This document shows, in pieces, positions 1 through 7,827 of a DNA stretch of 23,247 nucleotides. This DNA comes from JAQBXX01 sp963925015 (GTDB lineage: Bacteria; Pseudomonadota; Gammaproteobacteria; SURF-13), in assembly GCA_963925015.1 (NCBI GenBank), contig CAWUTX010000081.1:1-23247 (forward strand). Reading direction: 5' to 3'. The stretch's first letter is position 1, and the number at the start of each line of letters is the position of its first letter. The notes below the pieces were generated by a model. That model was given only the letters and a program-made list of their open reading frames with translations, had not been told where the DNA came from and made no database searches. The position numbers and the translations under genes were made by a program.

Positions 1-79
1 ACAAGTCTTTCACCGGCATCCCGGCAGCGGCCTCACGCAGGAAGCCGATGATCTGTTCTTCTGAAAAACGCTTCTTCAT
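1..79 (-). CDS. IS3-family transposase OrfA, N-terminal fragment
   Basis: The reverse strand begins with ATG at 79 and encodes 26 residues starting MKKRFSEEQIIGFLREA before the window ends. This is the typical N-terminus of OrfA of IS3-family elements of the IS407 type, the small helix-turn-helix protein that precedes the DDE transposase OrfB and joins it by frameshifting. A strong ribosome-binding site (AAGGAG) lies a few bases upstream of the ATG. Only the 5' end is visible, so whether the element is intact cannot be judged. The family call is recognition of the conserved N-terminus. Confidence 0.85.
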   Translation of the reverse strand, partial: MKKRFSEEQIIGFLREAAAGMPVKDL

Positions 80-148
80 GTCCAATCTCCTTCTGGTTAT
101 GGGATTGGACTCTAAATCATGGTGCTACTCAAATGCGGGGGGACGTCG
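1..148 (-). mobile_element. Left end of an IS3-family (IS407-like) insertion sequence, partial
   Basis: The stretch upstream of orfA, read on the minus strand, runs from a C-rich start (GACGTCCCCCC, about 148-137) through TTTGAGTAGCACC to the orfA ribosome-binding site. This arrangement resembles the terminal inverted repeat and leader of IS407-group elements. The outer boundary near 148 is an estimate, because the other end and the target duplication are outside the window. From 149 to 260 I see no convincing gene. The element sits just upstream of the metal-efflux cluster and could influence it or mark an integration hot spot. Confidence 0.6.
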
Positions 149-260
149 GTATCAAGGTCTTTCCCATGTATCTAAAAGAGATTGAACCTGGGTCCGCCGA
201 ATTCTATTGTCAGCGCGATTTATAGAAGTGCCCTTAAGAATTAAGCTACTATGAGAACTT

Positions 261-641
261 ATGGCTAGTCACTACAGCAAGCTGTCTGCGATCTGCGTAT
301 TTGCGGTACTGCAATGCTTTGCGCCGTTGTTGCACGCCCATTTTGATACCAAGACGCACGGTTTGTCCGGCGTCCATCAGCATGACGTGGTGGAGTTTTA
401 CTGCCTCGATACTTCGCCCTGTCCTGAAGCCAAGGTTGAGGCGCTGGATTCACCGGCCGTCACGGCAGCCCTGACCCTCTCTAAAAAACTTTCTGACTCA
501 GCCGATTCCGGCCTGTCTCCTTTCAGGTTCTCGTCAGGACAGACGCAGGCCTGCCTTGCTGCTATTCCCCCGCCCAGCAGTGCCGTTCTACGCTGGCACT
601 TTACTTTACCTCCCGCGCACGCCCCTCCTTACATCCTTTAA
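261..641 (+). CDS. Small secreted protein of unknown function, upstream of the efflux operon
   Basis: This 126-residue protein has a clear Sec signal peptide: a hydrophobic stretch at about residues 8-24 and likely cleavage after Ala26 (LLHA|HF). The mature part starts with a His/Asp-rich segment (HFDTKTHG, then GVHQHD), has two cysteines close together (YCLDTSPC) and ends in a Pro-rich tail. I recognise no domain. Small periplasmic proteins of this sort often accompany CzcCBA-type metal pumps, and the His and Cys residues suit a metal-related role, but this is inference. The ATG at 261 is chosen because an ATG at 251 stops at once; the ribosome-binding site (GAGAAC) is weak. A 106-base gap with a palindrome separates it from czcB. 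Confidence 0.6.
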   Translation: MASHYSKLSAICVFAVLQCFAPLLHAHFDTKTHGLSGVHQHDVVEFYCLDTSPCPEAKVEALDSPAVTAALTLSKKLSDSADSGLSPFRFSSGQTQACLAAIPPPSSAVLRWHFTLPPAHAPPYIL

Positions 642-665
642 TCTCCAGTAGTTCATAGATTGTAG

Positions 666-683
666 GACCGAATTCATTCGGTC
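666..683. repeat. Perfect palindrome, REP-like or operator
   Basis: GACCGAAT (666-673) and ATTCGGTC (676-683) are perfect inverted copies with a 2-base spacer, in the gap between the small secreted gene and czcB. The surrounding TGTAGGACCGAATTC resembles dispersed REP-like palindromes of gammaproteobacteria. Its place 64 bases before the czcB start also fits an operator. The sequence alone does not decide between these. Confidence 0.45.
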
Positions 684-747
684 GCAGGATTAGTAAACCT
701 ACTAAGCAGGCTTGGCCGTTTGACGCCAGGCTACAGGAGTAAAGGGT

Positions 748-1851
748 ATGCGCAAGCTGCGCGTGAGTTGTCTGCTATTGAGCGGTATTTTTAACGTCAC
801 GGCGCTGTACGCCGCCGAGGACATTGCGCTGTCCGCGCAACAGGCGCAGGCGCTGGACATTGTGAGCGCGCCCCTGCAGAAGCAGGATGCTGCGTTGAGC
901 GCCGGGTTGCCCGCGCAAGTCGTTATCCCCAACAACCAGATGCACATCGTGAGCGCGCCCACGGACGGCTTCGTGCAAGCCATGCTGGCGGCGGTGAACG
1001 AGGAGGTAAAACGGGGACAGGTGCTGGCGCACCTGAAAAGCCCCGCGTTCATCGAGGCGCAACGCGCATTCTTGCAGGCGGTGACGCGCGCGGAGTTGCG
1101 ACGCGGCAATCTCAGGCGCGATGAGGAATTGTTCCAGGAAGGCATCATCGCGCAGAGCCGCTATTTGACCACCAAAAATGAATACGCCGAGGCCGCTGCC
1201 GAGTTGGCCGAGCGCGAGCAGTTGCTGTCGCTTTATGGCATGAGTGCTGCGGCCATAAAGCACACACGCGACAAGCGCGCGCTGACCAGCACAGTCGAGA
1301 TCGTCTCGCCTATCAGTGGCGTGGTGCTGGAGCAATTGGCGGTCGCCGGGCAGCGCGCCGAGGCATCGGCGCCGCTGTATAAAGTGGCGAGCCTTGCGCC
1401 GCTGTGGCTGGAAATCGCCGTGCCGCTGTCAGGTGTTGCGCAGACAAGGGAAGGCGGAAAAATCAGCGTGCCCGCCTATCAAGCCGTTGGCAAGGTGTTG
1501 TCGGTGGGGCGCTTTGTTCCCAGCGCGAATCAGACCGTGATGGTGCGCGCCGAGGTGACCGAGGGTGCAGAGCGCCTGCGCCCCGGCCAGCAGATTGAGG
1601 TGCTGATTGCCGCGCCCAGTTCCGCGACCGAGCAATGGGTGGTGCCGAACCAGGCCCTGGTGCGCCGTGAAGACCGGGTGTATGTGTTTGTACAAACCCC
1701 AGGCGGATTCCGGGCGCAAGCGGTGACTGTGGTGAGCGCGGCGGCGCAGACCAGCACTATTCAAGCTCCGTTGCGCGGCGATGAGCGCATCGCGGTGCGT
1801 GGCGTGGTGGCCTTGAAGGCCGCGTGGCAAGGGCTCGGAGGAGGCGAATGA
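748..1851 (+). CDS. czcB: RND efflux periplasmic adaptor (membrane fusion protein), CzcB/CusB-like
   Basis: This 367-residue adaptor would bridge the inner-membrane pump CzcA and the outer-membrane channel CzcC. A signal peptide (residues 1 to about 22) ends ALYA|AE. A split biotinyl-lipoyl (barrel-sandwich) domain follows: the first half near SAPTDGFVQAMLAAVNEEVKRGQVLAHL and the second near IVSPISGVVLEQLAVAGQRA. Between them is an alpha-helical hairpin rich in Arg, Glu and Ala (about residues 110-165). A beta-barrel (LAPLWLEIAVP) and a membrane-proximal domain (WVVPNQALVRRE) complete the protein. AGGAG lies 8 bases before the ATG at 748. The stop overlaps the czcA start by four bases (ATGA), implying translational coupling. 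There is no His-rich N-terminal metal tail, so the metal cannot be read from this protein. Confidence 0.9.
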   Translation: MRKLRVSCLLLSGIFNVTALYAAEDIALSAQQAQALDIVSAPLQKQDAALSAGLPAQVVIPNNQMHIVSAPTDGFVQAMLAAVNEEVKRGQVLAHLKSPAFIEAQRAFLQAVTRAELRRGNLRRDEELFQEGIIAQSRYLTTKNEYAEAAAELAEREQLLSLYGMSAAAIKHTRDKRALTSTVEIVSPISGVVLEQLAVAGQRAEASAPLYKVASLAPLWLEIAVPLSGVAQTREGGKISVPAYQAVGKVLSVGRFVPSANQTVMVRAEVTEGAERLRPGQQIEVLIAAPSSATEQWVVPNQALVRREDRVYVFVQTPGGFRAQAVTVVSAAAQTSTIQAPLRGDERIAVRGVVALKAAWQGLGGGE

Positions 1852-4800
1852 TGTTGGCGCGTCTGGTTGAATTCGCCCTGACCCAGCGTTTGCTGATGTT
1901 ACTGCTCATGCTGCTGCTCATCGCGGGCGGTAGCTATGCCTTCAAAGGCTTGCCCATCGACGCCTTTCCCGATGTCTCGTCCACCCAGGTCAAGGTCATC
2001 ATCAAGGCCCCCGGCATGACGCCGGAAGAGATCGAGGCGCGCATCACTGCGCCCATCGAGGTGGAGATGCTCGGTATCCCGAACCAGAAAATCCTGCGCT
2101 CGGTGACCAAATACGGGCTCACCGACATCACCCTCGATTTTACGGACGGCACTGATATTTACTGGGCGCGGCAGCAGGTCGCGGAGCGCTATAACAACAT
2201 CACCGGCGATCTGCCCCCCGGCATTTCCGGCGGCCTCGCGCCGATCACCACGCCGCTGGGGGAGATGTTCATGTTCACCATCGTGGGTGGCGATCTCTCG
2301 CTCATGGAGCGCCGCAGCCTGTTGGACTGGGTGATACGCCCGGCGCTACGCACCCTGCCGGGCGTGGCCGATGTCAACGCGCTGGGCGGGCTGGTGCGCG
2401 GCTTCGAGGTGGTGCCGGACAACATGGCCTTGCGCGCGCGCGGCATCGGTTTGGATGAATTGCAAACGGCGCTGGAAAACAATAATCGCAACGACGGTGC
2501 GGGACGTCTCACCGACGGCGAAGAAGTGTTGCTGGTGCGCGCGGAAGGCACCATCAAGACGCTGGATGACTTGCGCGCCATCGTGGTTGTCAGCCGCGAC
2601 GGCGTGCCGGTGCGTGTCGGCGACGTGGCCGAGGTGCGCATCGGCAGTCTCACGCGCTACGGCGTGGTGACCAAGGACGGCCAAGGTGAGGCGGTGCAAG
2701 GTTTGGTGCTGGGTCTGCGCGGCGCGAACGCACAGCAAGTGGTGGAGGGCGTGCGCAACAAGCTGGCGGAGCTCGCCCCCGCGCTGCCCAAGGGAGTCAA
2801 GATCGAGGTGTTTTATGATCGCGGCAGTCTGGTTGAGCATGCGGTCGGCACGGTCTCCGAAGCTTTATTGGAAGCCATCGTGCTGGTGGTGATTCTGCTG
2901 ATTCTGTTTTTAGGCAATCTGCGCGCTGCGCTGGTGGTGGCGCTGACCTTGCCGTTGGCGGCGCTGTTTACTTTTATCATGATGCGTTTGTTTGGCATGT
3001 CGGCCAACTTGATGAGTCTGGGCGGACTGGCGATTGCCATCGGCATACTGGTGGACGCGGCGGTGGTGGTGGTGGAAAACACCGTCTCGCATCTGGCGCA
3101 CGACAAGAGTGCCGCGAAACTGCCGCGCCTGCATGTGATTTACCGCGCGGTGCGCGAGGTGGCGACACCTGTAACCGCCGGTATTCTGGTTATTATCATC
3201 GTGTTTCTGCCGCTGCTGACGTTGCAGGGTTTGGAGGGCAAGTTCTTCATCCCGGTCGCGCTCACCATCGTGTTCGCCCTGTCCGCTTCGCTGCTGCTGT
3301 CGCTTACCATCATTCCGGTACTCGCCTCGTTCCTGTTGAAACGAGTTGCGCATAATGAGCCCTGGCTGGTGCGCAAGGCGAACGCGCTGTATGAGCCGTC
3401 GTTGCGCTGGTCATTGAATCACGTAAAAACCGTGGTGACGGTAGCCGGAGTGGCATTACTGCTAACTGTTTTTGTTTACCTGCAAACCGGCAAGACTTTT
3501 ATGCCGGAAATGGATGAGGGCAGTCTCATCGTCGGTATCGAGAAACTGCCATCCATCAGCATCGAACAAACCGCCGCGCTGGATTTGAAAATCCATCAGG
3601 CGATTATGAGTAAAGTGCCGGAAGTAACCGGCATCGTGGCGCGAGCCGGAGCCGATGAGCTGGGCCTCGATCCGATGGGATTGAATCAAACCGACACCTA
3701 TCTACAGACCAAGCCGCGCAACGAATGGCGCATACCCGACAAGGAATGGCTGAAAGATGAACTGCGTAAGGTGCTCGATCAACTACCTGGCATTTCCTAC
3801 AGCTTCACCCAGCCGATAGATATGCGCGTGCAGGAAATGATTATCGGCGTGCGCGGCGACGTGGCGGTGAAGGTGTTCGGGCCGGAGCTTGCCGTCCTCA
3901 ACCGCCTGGCCGCAGAGATCGAGACGGTGCTGAAGACCGTCCATGGCAGTCAGGACGTGTACACGGTGCAAAACGAGGGCGTGCAATATCTCACGGTGGA
4001 GATTGACCGTCTCGCCGCCGGGCGCATGGGCTTGAGCGTGGATGACATCGGCGAGGCGTTGCGCTCGCAACTGGAAGGCAAGACCCTGGGCGTGGTGCTG
4101 GAAGGGGCGCGGCGCACGCCGGTGTTGTTGCGTGGTGAGGATAGCGTGCGTAATTCGCCAACCCTGTTTTCCCAACTGACTCTGGCTTTGCCCAATGGCG
4201 AGAGTGTCCCGATTTCCACCGTGGCCAAGCTGCAACGCGTGGACGGCCCGGTCAAGATTGATCGTGAGAACGGCGCGCGTATGGCGGTGACGCTGTCCAA
4301 TGTGCAGGCGCGCGATCTGGTCGGCTTTGTGGAAGAGGCCAAGCAGGCGGTGGTCAAAAAAGTGAAGCTTCCGGAAGGCTATCGGTTGAGCTGGGGCGGG
4401 CAATTTGAAAACCAGCAGCGCGCCGCCGCGCGCCTGACCATTGTGGTGCCGGTGGCGTTGGGGCTGATTTTTCTGTTGCTGTTCGCCACCTTCGGTTCGG
4501 TACGCCAGGCGGTACTGGTGCTTTCCAACATCCCGTTCGCCATGGTGGGCGGCGTGTTTGCCCTGTGGCTGTCGGGGGAATATCTATCCGTCCCCGCGTC
4601 GGTGGGCTTTATCGCATTGCTCGGCATCGCGGTATTGAACGGCGTGGTGATGGTGACCTATTTCAACCAACTGCGCGCGCAGGGCATGGCGCTCGCTGAT
4701 GTGGTGGTCGAGGGCGCCAAGCGCCGTCTGCGCCCGGTGTTAATGACCGCCAGCATCGCCGCCTTCGGCCTGGTACCGTTGTTGTTCGCCAGCGGCCCCG

Positions 4801-4925
4801 GCTCGGAAATTCAAAAACCCTTGGCGATTGTGGTGATCGGCGGTCTGGTGAGCGCGACGCTGCTGACGCTGATCTTGCTGCCCATCCTCTATCGCCGCTT
4901 CGGCGTTAGCCCCAAGGAGGCCTGA
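1848..4925 (+). CDS. czcA: Heavy-metal RND efflux pump, inner-membrane subunit (CzcA/CusA family)
   Basis: At about 1025 residues this is a full-length HME-RND proton/metal antiporter. It opens with TM1 (residues ~10-32), then a first periplasmic loop with the typical FPDVSSTQVKV and PIEVEMLGIP segments. TM2-TM6 start at ~335, followed by the second periplasmic loop (FMPEMDEGSL; GVRGDVAVKVFG) and the C-terminal membrane half with LRPVLMTASIAAFGLVPLL. In TM4, Asp403 and Glu410 (VDAAVVVVEN) match the proton-relay pair. The further Asp that CzcA has six residues earlier is Ala here, as in CusA. The periplasmic loop looks CzcA-like and lacks the CusA methionine triad, so the substrate metal is uncertain. 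ATG codons at 1848 and 1851 are both possible behind GGAGGAGG; 1848 is given. Confidence 0.95.
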   Translation: MMLARLVEFALTQRLLMLLLMLLLIAGGSYAFKGLPIDAFPDVSSTQVKVIIKAPGMTPEEIEARITAPIEVEMLGIPNQKILRSVTKYGLTDITLDFTDGTDIYWARQQVAERYNNITGDLPPGISGGLAPITTPLGEMFMFTIVGGDLSLMERRSLLDWVIRPALRTLPGVADVNALGGLVRGFEVVPDNMALRARGIGLDELQTALENNNRNDGAGRLTDGEEVLLVRAEGTIKTLDDLRAIVVVSRDGVPVRVGDVAEVRIGSLTRYGVVTKDGQGEAVQGLVLGLRGANAQQVVEGVRNKLAELAPALPKGVKIEVFYDRGSLVEHAVGTVSEALLEAIVLVVILLILFLGNLRAALVVALTLPLAALFTFIMMRLFGMSANLMSLGGLAIAIGILVDAAVVVVENTVSHLAHDKSAAKLPRLHVIYRAVREVATPVTAGILVIIIVFLPLLTLQGLEGKFFIPVALTIVFALSASLLLSLTIIPVLASFLLKRVAHNEPWLVRKANALYEPSLRWSLNHVKTVVTVAGVALLLTVFVYLQTGKTFMPEMDEGSLIVGIEKLPSISIEQTAALDLKIHQAIMSKVPEVTGIVARAGADELGLDPMGLNQTDTYLQTKPRNEWRIPDKEWLKDELRKVLDQLPGISYSFTQPIDMRVQEMIIGVRGDVAVKVFGPELAVLNRLAAEIETVLKTVHGSQDVYTVQNEGVQYLTVEIDRLAAGRMGLSVDDIGEALRSQLEGKTLGVVLEGARRTPVLLRGEDSVRNSPTLFSQLTLALPNGESVPISTVAKLQRVDGPVKIDRENGARMAVTLSNVQARDLVGFVEEAKQAVVKKVKLPEGYRLSWGGQFENQQRAAARLTIVVPVALGLIFLLLFATFGSVRQAVLVLSNIPFAMVGGVFALWLSGEYLSVPASVGFIALLGIAVLNGVVMVTYFNQLRAQGMALADVVVEGAKRRLRPVLMTASIAAFGLVPLLFASGPGSEIQKPLAIVVIGGLVSATLLTLILLPILYRRFGVSPKEA

Positions 4926-4927
4926 AA

Positions 4928-5239
4928 ATGAATCCCCCCGATTGTTGTTTGACACTGATTGTCCCCAAGGCGCTAGAAGAAAATCTGCTGGACTTGTTGC
5001 TGGAGCATGAAGCGCTGGCCGGCGGATTTATTACCTCCGAGGTGGAGGGTCACGGGCGCAATGTCACCTATCAGAGCATGGCCGAAAAGGTGCGCGGCCG
5101 CGCGCACCGGATAGAGATGAAAATCATCATGCAGCATACCGATGCGCAAACCTTGCTGCACGACATCAAGCAGGCACTGCCGCGCGCTGACATCGTTTAT
5201 TACATGACTCCGGTTACGGAGTTCGGGAGTTTCCTGTGA
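4928..5239 (+). CDS. DUF3240 family PII-like protein
   Basis: This 103-residue cytoplasmic protein has no signal peptide. Its alternating strand/helix pattern (CCLTLIVPKALEENLLDLLLEH, and a C-terminal helix leading to ADIVYYMTPVTEFG) matches the DUF3240 family, a GlnB/PII-like fold found almost only inside heavy-metal RND operons. Its role is not established; sensing metal or an effector and modulating the pump is a reasonable inference from the fold. A perfect AAGGAGG (4914-4920) sits at the end of czcA and the ATG starts two bases after the czcA stop. It overlaps the czcC start by four bases. It has a basic middle segment (KVRGRAHRIEMK). Confidence 0.8.
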   Translation: MNPPDCCLTLIVPKALEENLLDLLLEHEALAGGFITSEVEGHGRNVTYQSMAEKVRGRAHRIEMKIIMQHTDAQTLLHDIKQALPRADIVYYMTPVTEFGSFL

Positions 5240-6516
5240 AGCACATTTTTTGGCTGGTGATTTTTTTTACCGCGTGCGCCGTGGCCGCACCTGTGCAGCA
5301 AGAGCCGTTCACTGATTACCCCGATTTGCCGCCGCTCAACGTGGCGACCGAGGTGATGGCGAACAGCCCGCAGGTCAAGGCGGCGGAGGCGGGCATCGAA
5401 CTGGAGCAGGCCAACGCGCGCAGGCTCAACGCCGGGCCGTATGAGTTCAATGCCAGGCTCAGCACCAGGCAGCGCAGCTTGGACAATGAAGGAAATTTTA
5501 ATGAATGGGAAGCGGCTCTGGAGCGCGGTTTGCGTCTGCCCGGCAAAGCCAGGATAGATCAGCAGTTGGGCGCACAAGGTGTGCGTCAGGCGCGGCTCGC
5601 CATGGGCGATGCCTGGCATGAATCCGGACGCAGCTTGCTGCGCTATTGGTTTACCTGGCTGCAAGAGCACGCGCAAGTCAAACAGTGGCAAGAGCAAACG
5701 GCGCTGCTCAAACAGCAATTGAGCATCGTGAACAAGCGCATCGCGGCCGGTGACGCCCCGGCGCTGGAGCGCTCGCTCAGCGAGGCGGCGCTGGCGCAAG
5801 CCGAATACGCGCTCAAGCAGGCACAGTTGCGCGCACAGATGGCAGCCACCGATCTCAAGCAGCGCTATCTCGGCCTCACGCTGCCGGACAGTCCGGTTTT
5901 TGTGGAACCGGAGCCATTGCAGGAGGGATTGGATTACTGGCGCACGCGCATCTTGGAGCACAATCATGAGCTGGCGTTGATGCGCGGTGAAGTGGGGCGC
6001 GCGCAACTGCATCTTAACCGCTCCAGCGCGGACAGAACTCCCGATCCCACCGTAGGAATCAATACCACCTCGGAACGAAGCGGCGCAGAGCAGATCACGG
6101 GATTATTTTTATCCATCCCGCTGCCGGGCGAGGCGCGCGCCGCCGCGCAATCCGCCGCGCTCGCGCAATCCGCCATCACCGCGCAAAACGAGGCGCAGAC
6201 ATTGCGCCGCCTCAACGCCGAGATTATCAACACCTACGCCAGCGCCGCCAGCGCCTTCGAGAGCTGGCAAAGCGCGCAAATGGCGGCGGACGCCATGCAG
6301 CACAACGCCGGACTCATGGCGCGCGCCTACAGTCTGGGCGAGGCGGGCTTGAGCGAGACGCTGAACGCGCGCCGTCAGGCCCTGGAAACCGGCTTGGCCG
6401 CCGCACTCGCGCAGATCAACGCGCGCGAGGCGCGCCACCGCTTAATGCTGGACGCGCATTTACTGTGGCCGCTGGATAAAGACGAGGACGAGGACGGCGC
6501 CCACGCCCATTATTGA
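5236..6516 (+). CDS. czcC: Outer-membrane efflux channel, TolC family (CzcC-like)
   Basis: This 426-residue protein has a signal peptide (MKHIFWLVIFFTACAVAA, cleavage near residue 18) followed by long Ala/Glu/Gln/Arg-rich helices. These include ATEVMANSPQVKAAEAGIELEQA and a second helical repeat around RLNAEIINTYASAASAFESW. This is the two-fold repeated coiled-coil barrel typical of TolC/CzcC channels. It would form the outer-membrane exit of the pump. The start is GTG at 5236, overlapping the DUF3240 stop as GTGA. The gene order B-A-DUF3240-C differs from the more usual C-B-A. The extreme C-terminus is acidic and ends DGAHAHY. Confidence 0.88.
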   Translation: MKHIFWLVIFFTACAVAAPVQQEPFTDYPDLPPLNVATEVMANSPQVKAAEAGIELEQANARRLNAGPYEFNARLSTRQRSLDNEGNFNEWEAALERGLRLPGKARIDQQLGAQGVRQARLAMGDAWHESGRSLLRYWFTWLQEHAQVKQWQEQTALLKQQLSIVNKRIAAGDAPALERSLSEAALAQAEYALKQAQLRAQMAATDLKQRYLGLTLPDSPVFVEPEPLQEGLDYWRTRILEHNHELALMRGEVGRAQLHLNRSSADRTPDPTVGINTTSERSGAEQITGLFLSIPLPGEARAAAQSAALAQSAITAQNEAQTLRRLNAEIINTYASAASAFESWQSAQMAADAMQHNAGLMARAYSLGEAGLSETLNARRQALETGLAAALAQINAREARHRLMLDAHLLWPLDKDEDEDGAHAHY

Positions 6517-6527
6517 GTTGAATGCAC

Positions 6528-6561
6528 CAGCGGAACCTCTGGCTCAATCAGAGGTTCGCTG
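6528..6561. terminator. Hairpin between czcC and the hupE-like gene
   Basis: CAGCGGAACCTCTG (6528-6541) and CAGAGGTTCGCTG (6549-6561) can pair over about 13 bases with one bulged G and a 7-base loop, directly after the czcC stop. The sequence that follows is ACTAAATTTC, without a proper T-run. It could therefore be a weak terminator, an attenuator or an mRNA-stabilising stem that sets different levels for the pump and for the downstream pair. Confidence 0.5.
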
Positions 6562-6587
6562 ACTAAATTTCAAGGAAAGGTTCTAAT

Positions 6588-7373
6588 ATGCGGTCTTTTT
6601 TCTCTGCTCGCCTGCTGACTCTGCTGCTCATGTTGTTGCCGTTCGTGGCTCTCGCCCACGGCATATCCGACGCGGACAAGCAACGCATGCTGGAAGGCGG
6701 CTACCTTCAGTATATCGGGCTTGGCGCAACCCATATGCTTACGGGATACGACCATTTATTGTTCTTGTTCGGTGTGGTGTTTTTTCTCACCGGCCTCAAG
6801 GAAGTGGTCAAGTTTGTGACCGTATTTACGCTCGGGCATACCATCACGCTGATCCTCGCCACATTTTTCCAGATTACGTGGAACTACTACCTGATCGACG
6901 CCATCATCGCGCTCAGCGTGATTTATAAGGGCTTTGACAATAACGGTGGATTCCAGAAGTACTTCGATATGAAGTCGCCGAACCTCCTCGGCGCCGTTTT
7001 CCTGTTCGGTTTATTGCACGGGTTCGGCTTGTCCACCCGCCTGCAACAACTGCCGCTCGGTGAGGACGCCACCGGCATGTTGATGCGTATCCTGAGCTTT
7101 AATCTCGGCGTTGAATTAGGTCAGATCGCAGCGCTGATGGTAATGGTGACCATACTATCGCTGTGGCGCCACAGACCTTCGTTTAAACGCTTCAGCTTCG
7201 CATCGAACCAGACGCTCATCTATGCGGGGGTATTCCTGCTGCTCATGCAATTGCACGGTTATCAGCATGACGCTGATCCTGATGGCTTCCGGTTTCCGGC
7301 CCAAGAGCATCAGCATGCGCATGAGGACATGGATATCAAAAAGAGTACCGATACCGGGCGCGATAATCTTTAG
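6588..7373 (+). CDS. HupE/UreJ-family membrane protein
   Basis: This 261-residue polytopic protein has a cleavable signal (ALA|HG, cleavage after residue 23), leaving a mature N-terminus that begins with His. About six membrane segments follow. The HupE/UreJ_2 signatures are present: GATHMLTGYDHLLFLFGVVF, FTLGHTITLI, LLHGFGLSTRL and FNLGVELGQ. Conserved His and Asp in these segments are thought to bind the transported metal in HupE, which moves nickel or cobalt. The C-terminal tail is rich in His and Asp (GYQHDADPDG, EHQHAHED), consistent with metal capture. A good AAGGAAAGG ribosome-binding site precedes the ATG. Its place behind the RND operon supports a metal role, but the metal is not determinable. 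It ends with TAG. Confidence 0.82.
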   Translation: MRSFFSARLLTLLLMLLPFVALAHGISDADKQRMLEGGYLQYIGLGATHMLTGYDHLLFLFGVVFFLTGLKEVVKFVTVFTLGHTITLILATFFQITWNYYLIDAIIALSVIYKGFDNNGGFQKYFDMKSPNLLGAVFLFGLLHGFGLSTRLQQLPLGEDATGMLMRILSFNLGVELGQIAALMVMVTILSLWRHRPSFKRFSFASNQTLIYAGVFLLLMQLHGYQHDADPDGFRFPAQEHQHAHEDMDIKKSTDTGRDNL

Positions 7374-7400
7374 TTGTTCACTTAACCAGGAGTAATCGTG

Positions 7401-7751
7401 ATGAAGAATTTTTTGATGGCAATGATCGCAATCGCCGGACTGGGCGGAACTGGACTGGCGATGGCCAGTGAGGGCGGCAGTTGCCACTTTCATGGCAACA
7501 AGGCTGCTGCCCCTGAAGCCGTGATCGACTGCGCGGCGAAGCGCAAGGAAGCGCTCGTAAGCAGCGGCAAAATTGACAAGTCCTGGCAGGCGATCAAGCA
7601 CGAGAATATCGAGCAGGTCGAAGGCAAGAAAGGCAAGGAATGGCGGGTAACCTTCAAGGATCCGAGCGCCAAGGACGAATCGAGGCAAACCCTTTATATG
7701 TTCTTCACGCCGCCCGGAAACTTTGTTGCGGCGAACTTTACGGGCAAGTAA
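7401..7751 (+). CDS. Small periplasmic protein, DUF6488-like
   Basis: This 116-residue protein has a signal peptide (hydrophobic residues ~4-21, cleavage near MAS|EG). A mature SCHFHG motif (Cys28, His29, His31) and a further Cys44 could bind metal. The C-terminal half (WRVTFKDPSAKDESRQTLY, ending NFVAANFTGK) matches my recollection of the DUF6488 family, found beside HupE-like and Czc genes. No function is established. AGGAG (7388-7392) lies 8 bases before this ATG; a GTG at 7398 directly before it is also possible. It follows the hupE-like gene by 27 bases and probably shares its transcript. Confidence 0.6.
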   Translation: MKNFLMAMIAIAGLGGTGLAMASEGGSCHFHGNKAAAPEAVIDCAAKRKEALVSSGKIDKSWQAIKHENIEQVEGKKGKEWRVTFKDPSAKDESRQTLYMFFTPPGNFVAANFTGK

Positions 7752-7758
7752 ATATCTG

Positions 7759-7785
7759 GGGTCAGGATCAGCCTGACCCTGACCC
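7759..7785. terminator. Inverted repeat after the metal cluster
   Basis: GGGTCAGG (7759-7766) and CCTGACCC (7772-7779) form a perfect 8-bp stem with a 5-base loop, eight bases after the stop of the DUF6488-like gene. The right arm is followed by a tandem copy, TGACCC (7780-7785). No T-run follows, so it may be a remnant of a dispersed repeat rather than a true intrinsic terminator, although it sits where one is expected. Confidence 0.4.
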
Positions 7786-7827
7786 AGTTACATGTCCGTC
7801 TGTGCCGGTGGGGCGTAAGAGGGATGT

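Noticed and set aside
149..228. Short open frame ending MYLKEIEPGSAEFYCQRDL
   Set aside because: It could be the tail of a broken transposase, but there is no start, no ribosome-binding site and too little sequence to assign a family.
3783..4403. Minus-strand frame opposite czcA
   Set aside because: Low-complexity His/Arg/Gln-rich translation with no domain; it is the mirror of czcA codons.
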